Shown here in pieces: positions 57,270-64,000 of a DNA stretch of 64,000 nt. Origin of the DNA: Brachybacterium sillae (GTDB taxonomy: Bacteria; Actinomycetota; Actinomycetes; Actinomycetales; Dermabacteraceae); contig NZ_JAFEUW010000001.1 in assembly GCF_025028335.1 (NCBI RefSeq), positions 1,984,001-2,048,000 of the forward strand, written 5' to 3'. Made by a program: the position numbers and the translations under genes. The notes below the pieces were generated by a model, which saw nothing but the letters and a program-made list of their open reading frames with translations, made no database searches and was not told the DNA's origin. The first letter of the stretch is position 1, and each line of letters starts with the position of its first letter.

Positions 57270-59678
57270 GTGGATTTCCTCGCCACCTATCCCCTCGGCG
57301 ATGACATCGCCTGGACCCTCCTGATCACGTCGGTGGTGACCGTCGGCGTGCTCGCCGCTGCGGTCATCCTGCCGCGCCGCCTGGCCACCGATCCCGACGA
57401 CCCGCAGCTGCGACCGGAATCCGCGGCGCGGCTGGGGGGTCTGCTCGGCGCGGTCGCCTCCGCCCTCGGCTGGATCGGTGTGCCCCTTGCGGCCCTGCTG
57501 CTGCTGGCGCAGAACGGACCGCTGGACGGACGGCTGGTGCGGGCCGGGCTGCTGCTCGTGGGTCTGTTCCTGCCGGTGATCTCCGCGGCCCTGACGGGTC
57601 GCTTGCTGTGGCGCGCCCAGGGCCTCGCCGCGGACCGCCGCCTCGGCCTGGTTCCGCGGCTGGGCGGTCTCGTGGCTGCGACCTCGGTGGCGGTGCCCGC
57701 CGTGCCGATCCTCGCCCTGTGGTGGAGCGTGCGTGCCACCGCCGGCTCCGCCCTCATCGCCCTCACCGTCGGCACCGCCCTCGGGGCGCTGGCGCTGCAT
57801 GCGGCCACCGCCGCCGCCCACTCCGCCGGGTCCGCCGCCACGCTGCTGGCCGGCACCCAGGAGAACGATCTCGACCGCCACGACCCGCGCAACCTCGGCG
57901 CCTCGCATCTGCGGGACGCCGACCTGCTGCGACGTGGTCCCGTCCGCGCTGCCGACCTGACCGTCCTCACCACCGCCGCCGTGGGGCTCACCGCCGCCCT
58001 CGGCACCCCCGTGCTCGCGGCCGAGGCCGTGCTGACCGCCGCCGCCGGACTGCTGCTGGCACTGGTGGCATCGCTGGTCGTGGCGCTGCTGCCGCTGCAG
58101 GGCACCCGCGGGCGCGAGGGCGACGCCCTGCGCGTGCGCGCTCTCATCGCCACCCTGCTGCCGGTCGGCGCGCTCGCGGCCTGGCTGGGCCTTGTGATCC
58201 CCTCCGAGTATCAGGACCTGCGGTTCCGGCAGGCCGGGATGGCCGACTTCACCGACCCCAGCATCACCGGTGGTCAGCGGGTGCCGCGGGAGTCCCTGGA
58301 ACCGCAGATCCTCCAGAGCCGCGGCGACCTCGGCTCCTTCGTCGCCCAGACCTCCGATGCCCGGGACGACACCGCCCTGCTGGACGTGCTCGCCCTGTAC
58401 GGCACCTCACCGGCGGCGCTCGTGGCCGGGTCGCTGCTCGCGGGTGCCCTCCTGGCGCTGCTGGCCCTGATCCTCACCGCCGCGATGGCCGGCCGCGACA
58501 GCGGACGGTCCCTGCTGGTGGCCCGCACCAGCCGCACCGGCGGTGCTCTCGGGCTGCTGGCCGCCGCCGGCCGCGCCGCTCTCGGGGCCGCTCTCGTGCT
58601 GGTGCCGTTGGCGCTGCTCGCGGCCGGGGTGGCCGGTGCCTCCGCCGGGGTGGAGGCCCTGCGCTCGGCGCTGCTCGCGGTCGCCGCGCTCGGTGCGCTG
58701 CTGGTGGTCGTCGCCCACGCGGCCCCTGCCCACGCCGCGGAACTGCTCGACGATCCGCGCCTGGAGGAGGACCACCGCGGGGTGGTGCGCCATGGCGACT
58801 CCGAGACCGCCGCCCCGCTCGCGGTGGGACAGGCTCTCGTCGGTCTCGGCGTGCTCGGGGCGATGCAGGCGGTGATCGCCGCCGGGTCCCGGGCGGAGAC
58901 CGTGTGGGAGGACCGGGCCATCCACGACGCCTCCGTCGCCTCCCCGTTCGTCGCGGCGGGTGTGCTGTTCGGCGTGGTGATGCTTCTGGTCCAGGTCGCC
59001 TCGGTGCTGGAGATCGGCCGCCGCCTCGGCGCCGGGGCCGTCGTCGACACCCGCACCGCCCTGCTGGACGACACCGGCCGACTGCCCCTGGTGGATGTGC
59101 TGCCCGGTGCCCGCCGCGCCGCCACCCTGGTGCTCGTCGCGGCGGTGCTGCTGCCGGTGATGGTCGCGGGCGCGGCAGGTCCCGCCGCCCTCGTCGCGTA
59201 TGCGGCGGTGGCCCTGTGCGGGGCGGTGGCGCTCAGCCTGTGGTCCACCCAGCTGGTGATCGCCGCCGAGCGGGCCCTCGAACTGATCGAGGCCGGTCGC
59301 TTCGGCGGGCGCGGGTCCTGGGCGCACTCCGGGGCGCTCGGCACCGTCGCCACCGCCGGGGCGCTGCGCGGCGCCCTGGGGCCGGCCCTCGCCGTCGGGG
59401 CGCTCGCCTCCGCCCTGGTCGCCTCGCTGCTGGTACCGCTGACGGTCGCCTGGTACGCCGGCACCGTCGACGTGTTCCTCCGCGCCGGGATCGCCCTGCT
59501 GGCCCTGGCCCTCCTCGGTGGTGCTGCGGTCTACGCCGCCTCCACTGCCGAACCCGACCTCGAGGACGACGCCTCCGAGGTTCCCGCACCGCTGTTCGGC
59601 ACAGCCGAGCAGGCGGAGGGGTCCGGGCGTGGCCGCGTCAGTCGACCGGGGTTGCCGCGAGGACGCCGCGGACGATGA
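57270..59678 (+). CDS. Catalytically degenerate membrane pyrophosphatase (HppA)-like protein
   Basis: 802 residues, about 16 membrane helices, the size of an H+-PPase. Conserved landmarks keep family spacing. DPRN at 205-208 is followed 18 residues later by AADL, as in genuine H+-PPases. ARTSRTGGALGLLAA corresponds to the EASQTGAATNIIAG segment. RHGDSETAAPLAVGQA corresponds to DAVGNTTKAVTKGYA. The C-terminal IE (673-674), AG, two residues, then GGRGSWAH aligns with IEEG..GGKGSEAH. The residues that bind Mg-PPi are gone: the DNVGDNVGD box reads LRDADLLRR, DNAKK is lost, and GDTVGDPFKD reads GTVATAGALRG. It therefore probably cannot hydrolyse PPi. The GTG start follows CAGGGAGCTTCACCC. Confidence 0.75.
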   Translation: MDFLATYPLGDDIAWTLLITSVVTVGVLAAAVILPRRLATDPDDPQLRPESAARLGGLLGAVASALGWIGVPLAALLLLAQNGPLDGRLVRAGLLLVGLFLPVISAALTGRLLWRAQGLAADRRLGLVPRLGGLVAATSVAVPAVPILALWWSVRATAGSALIALTVGTALGALALHAATAAAHSAGSAATLLAGTQENDLDRHDPRNLGASHLRDADLLRRGPVRAADLTVLTTAAVGLTAALGTPVLAAEAVLTAAAGLLLALVASLVVALLPLQGTRGREGDALRVRALIATLLPVGALAAWLGLVIPSEYQDLRFRQAGMADFTDPSITGGQRVPRESLEPQILQSRGDLGSFVAQTSDARDDTALLDVLALYGTSPAALVAGSLLAGALLALLALILTAAMAGRDSGRSLLVARTSRTGGALGLLAAAGRAALGAALVLVPLALLAAGVAGASAGVEALRSALLAVAALGALLVVVAHAAPAHAAELLDDPRLEEDHRGVVRHGDSETAAPLAVGQALVGLGVLGAMQAVIAAGSRAETVWEDRAIHDASVASPFVAAGVLFGVVMLLVQVASVLEIGRRLGAGAVVDTRTALLDDTGRLPLVDVLPGARRAATLVLVAAVLLPVMVAGAAGPAALVAYAAVALCGAVALSLWSTQLVIAAERALELIEAGRFGGRGSWAHSGALGTVATAGALRGALGPALAVGALASALVASLLVPLTVAWYAGTVDVFLRAGIALLALALLGGAAVYAASTAEPDLEDDASEVPAPLFGTAEQAEGSGRGRVSRPGLPRGRRGR

Positions 59679-60228
59679 ACTCCTCCAGCGCGGGGGGATC
59701 CTCCCGCGATGCCGTCGGGCGGCCGATCAGCAGGGCGTGGATGATCCGGATCGTGGGATCCACGGCCAGGTCGGTGCGGAACTCCCCGGCCTCGATGCCC
59801 CGGTGGAGGATCTGCCGCAGCACGTCCTCGATCAGCAGGACATGCTCCCGCATCCGCACCGCGGTCTCCGCCGGCAGAGGCGTGCGGATCGCCCCACCGC
59901 CGGGCATGTGGAAGGCGTCGTTCAGCTCCACCTGGGTGCGCACGTACAGCCGAAGCTCCTGGGTGGGGTCGTCTGCTCCCGCGATCCCCGCCCGCAGCCG
60001 CTCCAGGTAGTCGGTGGTCTCCTGCAGCGCATACTCCGCCAGCAGCACCGACCTGTCGGGGAAGTGGTTGTACATCGCCGTGCGCCCGACGCCAGCAGCC
60101 TGCGCGATCTGCGCGAAGGTCAGGTCCTCGTAGTCGTGCTCGGACAGCAGTTCACCCAGGGCGTCGAAGACCCGACGACGCACACGGTCGCGGTGCTCGG
60201 CAAGGGTCCGGCCGGAGATGCGGGGCAT
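59638..60228 (-). CDS. TetR-family transcriptional regulator
   Basis: 196 residues. The N-terminal HTH is typical: RRRVFDALGELL, then LTFAQIAQAAGVGRTAMYNHFPDRSVLL with the recognition helix (residues about 31-50). The C-terminal ligand domain is helical and family-specific. Its 3' end overlaps that of the pyrophosphatase-like gene by 41 bp, tail to tail. Neighbouring targets are unclear; it could recognise a palindrome such as the one in the bkd promoter, but nothing links the two directly. Confidence 0.88.
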   Translation of the reverse strand: MPRISGRTLAEHRDRVRRRVFDALGELLSEHDYEDLTFAQIAQAAGVGRTAMYNHFPDRSVLLAEYALQETTDYLERLRAGIAGADDPTQELRLYVRTQVELNDAFHMPGGGAIRTPLPAETAVRMREHVLLIEDVLRQILHRGIEAGEFRTDLAVDPTIRIIHALLIGRPTASREDPPALEEFIVRGVLAATPVD

Positions 60229-60264
60229 GCGATGGGCTTCCTCACGGTGACGCGGAAAGGAGAA

Positions 60265-60290
60265 AGGCTCCCTGCCGCAGCAGGGAGCCT
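60265..60290 (-). terminator. Rho-independent terminator of the tRNA-Gly gene
   Basis: A 10-bp perfect stem (60265-60274 with 60281-60290) and a 6-nt loop, followed on the minus strand by TTTCTCCTTT. It lies just 3' of the tRNA. Confidence 0.8.
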
Positions 60291-60296
60291 GTCCGG

Positions 60297-60367
60297 AGCG
60301 GGTGACGGGAATCGAACCCGCGCTGTCAGCTTGGGAAGCTGAAGTTCTACCATTGAACTACACCCGC
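60297..60367 (-). tRNA. tRNA-Gly (anticodon CCC)
   Basis: A 71-nt cloverleaf on the minus strand: acceptor GCGGGTG/CACCCGC with discriminator T, D-arm with AGTTCAATGGTAGAACT, anticodon stem TCAGC/GCTGA around the loop TTCCCAA (anticodon CCC, reading GGG), and T-arm GCGGGTTCGATTCCCGT. CCA is not encoded. It is transcribed toward the terminator at 60265. Confidence 0.95.
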
Positions 60368-60442
60368 GAACGACCGGCGGTGCCGGTCAGGCGTCCGAGA
60401 GTCTACCCCGCGAGAGCGCGAGCTGGCGAATCGTCGGCCCGA

Positions 60443-60448
60443 TATCCT
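60443..60448 (+). promoter_or_regulatory. Candidate -10 box, leaderless dcd
   Basis: TATCCT, 6 nt before the GTG at 60455. No Shine-Dalgarno sequence is present. Confidence 0.55.
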
Positions 60449-60454
60449 GGGCCC

Positions 60455-61081
60455 GTGCTCCTGAGCGATCGTGACATCCGCGCCGAGATCGACGCCGGTC
60501 GCGTGCGCCTAACCCCCTACGACCCGGACATGATCCAGCCGGCCTCCGTGGACGTGCGCATCGACCGGTTCTTCCGCCTGTTCGACAACCACAAGTACGC
60601 CATGATCGACCCGGCCCGGAACCAGGAGTCGCTGACCCGGGAGGTCGCGGTCGATCCGGAGGAGCCGTACATGCTCCACCCGGGCGAGTTCGTGCTGGCC
60701 TCCACCTACGAGCAGGTGACCCTGCCGGAGGACATCGCCGCCCGGCTGGAGGGGAAGAGCTCTCTGGGGCGGCTGGGTCTGTTGACGCACTCCACCGCCG
60801 GGTTCATCGACCCCGGCTTCATGGGGCACATCACCCTGGAACTGTCGAACATGGCGACGCTGCCGGTGGCGCTGTGGCCGGGGATGAAGATCGGACAGCT
60901 GTGCTTCTTCCGGCTGTCGAGCCCCGCCGAGCGCCCCTACGGCACCGAGGGGAATCTCAACCGGTACCACGGTCAGCGTGGTCCCACGGCCTCCCGCTCC
61001 TACCTGAACTTCCACCGCACCGTGATCCCCACGGATCCCGCTGCTGAGCCCAGCACCGATCCCGAGCCGTCCGAGGACTGA
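60455..61081 (+). CDS. dcd: dCTP deaminase (dUMP-forming type in actinobacteria)
   Basis: 208 residues. It contains [11 protein letters not shown], the nucleotide-binding [25 protein letters not shown] in two pieces (Arg and catalytic Glu after ITLELSN) and [11 protein letters not shown] at the C-terminus. Mycobacterial Dcd converts dCTP to dUMP and is bifunctional; the close resemblance suggests the same here. A disordered 20-residue acidic tail ends the chain. The GTG at 60455 gives the family start VLLSDRDIR and lies right behind the -10 box. Confidence 0.95.
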   Translation: MLLSDRDIRAEIDAGRVRLTPYDPDMIQPASVDVRIDRFFRLFDNHKYAMIDPARNQESLTREVAVDPEEPYMLHPGEFVLASTYEQVTLPEDIAARLEGKSSLGRLGLLTHSTAGFIDPGFMGHITLELSNMATLPVALWPGMKIGQLCFFRLSSPAERPYGTEGNLNRYHGQRGPTASRSYLNFHRTVIPTDPAAEPSTDPEPSED

Positions 61082-61153
61082 CATCGCCATGGCCGAGCAG
61101 CTCACCGTCCGTCACCGCCTGCAGCTGCCCGCCTCCGTCCCCCGGAGGACGTC

Positions 61154-61885
61154 GTGACCATGCTGCGCAGTCTGCGTCCACAGGCGCAGCTGGTCGATGA
61201 CACGATCGCCCTGGGGGAGGGGGTGAGCCTGCGGCACGAGCCGAGCCGGCGCCGGCCCGGGCGCTGGGCGCTGGAGACCCCGCGGGTGCGGGAGCAGCAG
61301 CACGCCCCCGAGCTCCCCGACTCCCACGGGTACGGCCGCGCCTTCGCGGAGGGACTGCCGTTCGGGGCGGAACGCCGGGCCCTGGATCTCGCGTGGACCC
61401 TCGCGCGGCGTCTCGGCGGAGCGGTCGTCACCGACTCCGGGGCCCGCCTCGAACCGCACCCCGCGCAGGTGCGCGACCTGCAGGTGGTCGCCCTGGAGGC
61501 GCTGGGCGCCGACGGACTCCTCGCCCTGGCGCGGGCCGTGGAGCCGACGGCCGCGGCTCTGCCGACGGCCCCGGACAGTGACGTCGCCGCCGTGAGCGTG
61601 CCCGTCGAGCAGGGGTATCTGTTGGTGGCGCGCGGCCCCCTCGACCCGGTGCCGACGGCTCTGGCCGCGGCGCCCTGGACGGCGGAGGCGGTCTCCTTCA
61701 CCATCCAGCACCATCCCCAGGATCCGGAGGAGGATGCCCTGGAGACGCCCGATGCGGCGACGGGGGACCGGTGGACCCGGGTGCTGCGCACCGCCGGACA
61801 CCTGGCGCTCGCGGTGCGCGGCGCCGTCGGCGGCTACGTGCTCGACGGTGAAGGTGTGCTGGTCGACCCGGCGGACCTCACCTGA
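61154..61885 (+). CDS. Conserved hypothetical protein
   Basis: 243 residues. No membrane segment or signal is seen. The composition is Ala/Leu/Arg/Glu-rich with a predicted alpha/beta organisation (GYGRAFAEGLPFGAERRALDLAW; LRTAGHLALAVRGAVGGYVLDG). I do not recognise a family. It starts at GTG 61154 after GGAGGAC (an ATG at 61160 is equally possible) and lies 72 bp after dcd. It overlaps the 3' end of the convergent transporter gene by 8 bp. Confidence 0.65.
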   Translation: MTMLRSLRPQAQLVDDTIALGEGVSLRHEPSRRRPGRWALETPRVREQQHAPELPDSHGYGRAFAEGLPFGAERRALDLAWTLARRLGGAVVTDSGARLEPHPAQVRDLQVVALEALGADGLLALARAVEPTAAALPTAPDSDVAAVSVPVEQGYLLVARGPLDPVPTALAAAPWTAEAVSFTIQHHPQDPEEDALETPDAATGDRWTRVLRTAGHLALAVRGAVGGYVLDGEGVLVDPADLT

Positions 61886-63254
61886 CGGAGGCGTCCCCCG
61901 CGGCTCCGCTCTCGCGTCCGGACCGTCCCGCCGCCCCCAGGGGGATGGGCAGGAAGGCCAGCAGCCCCACCAGCAGCACCACGAGGATCCCCAGGAAGCC
62001 CTGACGGGGCACCCCGGTGAGCGCGACCGCCACCGAGAACGCCCCGGTGCCGAGGAATCCGAGGGCCCGACCGGTGGTGGCGTACAGGCCGAAGTCCTCC
62101 GCCTCGCGGCCGGGCCGTGACATCCGCGACAGCAGGCTGCGGGAGGCCGACTGCACCGGCCCGACGAAGCAGCTGATCAGCACACCCATCACCCAGAACA
62201 CGGCCTTCTGCGGCAGCACCAGCACCACCAGTCCCAGCACGATGATCGCGAGGGTGCCGACGATGATCACCCGGCGGGGGCCGAACCGGTCGTCGGCCCG
62301 GCCCCCGAGGAACACGCCCATGCCGGCGGCGAGGTTCGCGACGATCCCGAAGAGGATCACCTCGGGGGTGGAGAAGCCGTAGGCGGTGGCGGCGAGCACC
62401 CCGGCCAGGGCGAACACTGCCCCCAGGCCGTCGCGGTAGATCGCCGATGCCACCAGGTACCACAGCAGGATGCGGTCCTCCCGCCACGAGCGGGCCAGGT
62501 GCCGACCGATCTGTGCGTACCCCTGCCAGGGCGTCCAGCGGTCCGCCCCCGGTGTGGTGTCCCGACCCCGGTGCCGCGGAGCCCGCAGCATCAACGGCAG
62601 CGTCAGCACCAGGATCCACACCGCGACGAACAGCGGGATCGCCCGGATGTTCCACGCCCGCTCGGCGGTGATGCCCAGCAGACCGGAACCCGGCATGACG
62701 AAACCCAGCAGCACCACCACCAGCGCCAGGATCGACCCCCAGTAGCCGACGGCCCAGGCGGTGCCGGAGACCCGGCCGCGGTTCTCCACCGTGGAGATCT
62801 CCGGCAGCACCGAGTTCACGAACACCCCGGCGAGCTCCGAGAGCACCACCGCGAGGGCGATGAGGATCGCCCCGGGCCACAGCAGGGAGCGGTCGGGGGC
62901 GATCAGCGGCATCAGGGCGATCACCAGCACCGTCGCGAGGGTGGTGATCCGCAGCAGCGGGTTGCGGGCGCGGCCGCTGTCGGCGAGGTTCCCCAGCAGC
63001 GGCGCCAGCAGCGCCACCGCGAGAGCCCCCCAGGCCTGTGCGGCGGAGAGCACCTGGGCCCCTCGCGCCTGCGCGGCCTCGACCTCCATCGGATCCGTGA
63101 GATCCCCGGCGGCCACCGCGGTCGTGAGGTAGGTGGCGAAGACGAAGGTGAGGATCACCGAGGAGAACGCCGACATGCCACCGTCCCAGAGGGCGAAGGC
63201 CCGCACGGCGTGACGTCGATCCTGGGGGCCCGAGATGAGGAGGCTCTGGTCCAC
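61878..63254 (-). CDS. MFS transporter of the UMF1/Atg22-like family
   Basis: 458 residues, twelve membrane helices. It contains FALWDGGMSAFSSVILTFVF at the N-terminus, FVNSVLPEISTVENRGRVSG and the fit of two six-helix halves around a basic middle loop (RAPRHRGRD). The family includes the yeast vacuolar effluxer Atg22; bacterial members are uncharacterised and may export amino acids or small molecules. The GTG at 63254 lies 6 nt behind a -10 box. The C-terminus is short and Gly-rich. Confidence 0.85.
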   Translation of the reverse strand: MDQSLLISGPQDRRHAVRAFALWDGGMSAFSSVILTFVFATYLTTAVAAGDLTDPMEVEAAQARGAQVLSAAQAWGALAVALLAPLLGNLADSGRARNPLLRITTLATVLVIALMPLIAPDRSLLWPGAILIALAVVLSELAGVFVNSVLPEISTVENRGRVSGTAWAVGYWGSILALVVVLLGFVMPGSGLLGITAERAWNIRAIPLFVAVWILVLTLPLMLRAPRHRGRDTTPGADRWTPWQGYAQIGRHLARSWREDRILLWYLVASAIYRDGLGAVFALAGVLAATAYGFSTPEVILFGIVANLAAGMGVFLGGRADDRFGPRRVIIVGTLAIIVLGLVVLVLPQKAVFWVMGVLISCFVGPVQSASRSLLSRMSRPGREAEDFGLYATTGRALGFLGTGAFSVAVALTGVPRQGFLGILVVLLVGLLAFLPIPLGAAGRSGRESGAAGDASVR

Positions 63255-63260
63255 GCGCTC

Positions 63261-63266
63261 ACTCTA
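63261..63266 (-). promoter_or_regulatory. Candidate -10 box, leaderless UMF1 transporter gene
   Basis: Minus strand TAGAGT, 6 nt before the GTG at 63254. Confidence 0.5.
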
Positions 63267-63393
63267 GGGTCACACGCACGTGAAACCCCCGTCCGTCGAT
63301 AGAATGGTCGAGGCGTCCGCAGTGTGGCCCCGCCCGTGAGTCCCGGGGTGCCCGTCCCGGTGATGGTAAACCGCCCGAGCGAGAGGAGACTGC

Positions 63394-64000
63394 GTGCTGA
63401 CCCTTCTCCTCGCCCACGCCGTCGCGGCACTCATCGCCCCGTGGCTGGTGCGACGGATCGGTCGCCACGCCTTCTACCCGCTGGCCCTGGTGCCGCTTGC
63501 CGGAGCGGTGTGGACCGCCGCCCATGATCCCCGCGTGCTCGCCGAGCACCCCCTGACGCGCACGATCCCGTGGTTGCCGCAGTTCGACCTGTCGATCACG
63601 GTGAGGATGGACCCCCTCAGCTGGGTGATGACCCTCCTGGTGTGCGGTGTCGGAGCGCTGGTCCTGGCCTACAGCGCCCGGTACTTCCACGACGGGGAAC
63701 CGGGGCTCGGACGATTCGCCGGGGTGCTCACCGCCTTCGCCGGGGCGATGGCCGCCCTGGTGCTGGCCGACGACGTGATGGTCCTGTTCATCGCGTGGGA
63801 GCTCACCACGATCTTCTCGTACCTGTTGATCGGCCATTACGCCGGGAAGCAGGCGTCCCGCCGCGCCGCCATGAACGCGCTGATCTCCACCACCGCCGGG
63901 GGCCTGGCGATGTTCGTGGGGCTGCAGATGCTGGCGGTGCGCGCCGGCAGCGCCCGGTTCTCCGACATCCTCGCCAGCGGGATGTGGGAGCAGGGCGGCC
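63394..64000 (+). CDS. mrpA: Mrp Na+/H+ antiporter subunit A, N-terminal part (runs off the window)
   Basis: 202 codons without a stop to the window edge. The start VLTLLLAHAVAALIAPWLVR is followed by FDLSITVRMDPLSWVMTLLV, VLADDVMVLFIAWELTTIFS (conserved membrane Glu of the proton channel) and YLLIGHYAGKQASRRAAMNA with the conserved Lys. This is the N-terminus of the large NuoL-like MrpA subunit, so an mrp operon continues downstream. The GTG start follows GAGAGGAGACTGC. Confidence 0.88.
   Translation, partial: MLTLLLAHAVAALIAPWLVRRIGRHAFYPLALVPLAGAVWTAAHDPRVLAEHPLTRTIPWLPQFDLSITVRMDPLSWVMTLLVCGVGALVLAYSARYFHDGEPGLGRFAGVLTAFAGAMAALVLADDVMVLFIAWELTTIFSYLLIGHYAGKQASRRAAMNALISTTAGGLAMFVGLQMLAVRAGSARFSDILASGMWEQGG

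Noticed and set aside
57270-59678. An active proton-pumping pyrophosphatase
   Set aside because: The Mg-PPi binding Asp/Asn/Lys residues of all three core motifs are missing, so only the fold, not the activity, can be claimed.
60297-60367. tRNA-Gly with anticodon GCC or TCC
   Set aside because: The seven-base loop reads TTCCCAA, which places CCC at positions 34-36.

Overview
The window is chromosomal DNA from a high-GC actinobacterium, probably a member of the Micrococcales close to Brachybacterium/Dermabacteraceae. The genus is an inference from gene content. Supporting signs are strong G/C bias at third codon positions, a mycothiol synthase, a Tad-type locus with the same gene order as Mycobacterium tuberculosis Rv3654c-Rv3660c beside a DUF1998-type helicase, PhoP-type promoter repeats, and many genes whose -10 box sits 6-8 nt before the start codon, the layout of leaderless mRNAs.

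Layout. Positions 1-8 kb hold a partial methyltransferase, a DEAD/DECH helicase and a translationally coupled Tad operon on the minus strand: Ssd, TadA, a fused TadB-TadC, a pilin-like peptide and two small TadE-like proteins. Positions 8-20.7 kb are housekeeping genes (xthA, pyrE, fructose-bisphosphate aldolase, tRNA methyltransferase-like, DedA, FUSC, YgfZ, nitrobindin-like), followed by a frameshifted mshD and a MutT1-like NUDIX/phosphatase. Positions 20.7-26 kb hold a repeat-rich DUF4190 protein and the pstSCAB phosphate operon behind a candidate PHO box. Positions 26-33.6 kb hold rhodanese, an oxidoreductase, a fructosamine kinase, an alkyladenine glycosylase, csoR-purB, a lipoprotein, hisC and a spermidine-synthase-like protein.

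Positions 33.7-37.3 kb are the accessory and decaying part. A padR regulator gene is split by a 1.37-kb insertion flanked by a CTAG duplication. The insertion carries an IS5-type transposase stump and a complete gene for a NucS/DUF91-like nuclease with a PUA/EVE-like tail. The adjoining sulfatase gene lacks an in-frame start because of an apparent +1 shift in a C7 run.

Positions 37.3-45.3 kb hold a 2-oxo acid dehydrogenase operon (E1 alpha, E1 beta, E2) with an operator placed inside its promoter, paired crcB fluoride channels coupled to a CopD-CtaG fusion, and a flavin monooxygenase. Positions 45.4-53.7 kb look like a complete peptidoglycan-sugar salvage system: a BadF-type sugar kinase, an ABC importer without its own ATPase, NagZ, MurQ and a MurR/RpiR regulator. 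Positions 53.7-64 kb hold two tandem HAD phosphatases, a thioredoxin-NHL protein, an 802-residue membrane protein that is a catalytically dead relative of membrane pyrophosphatases, a TetR regulator, tRNA-Gly(CCC), dcd, a UMF1-type MFS transporter and the start of an Mrp antiporter subunit A.

Coding density is very high. No stretch longer than about 300 bases lacks a gene or gene remnant, and most co-directional neighbours overlap by 1-8 nt. There is no rRNA and no CRISPR array.
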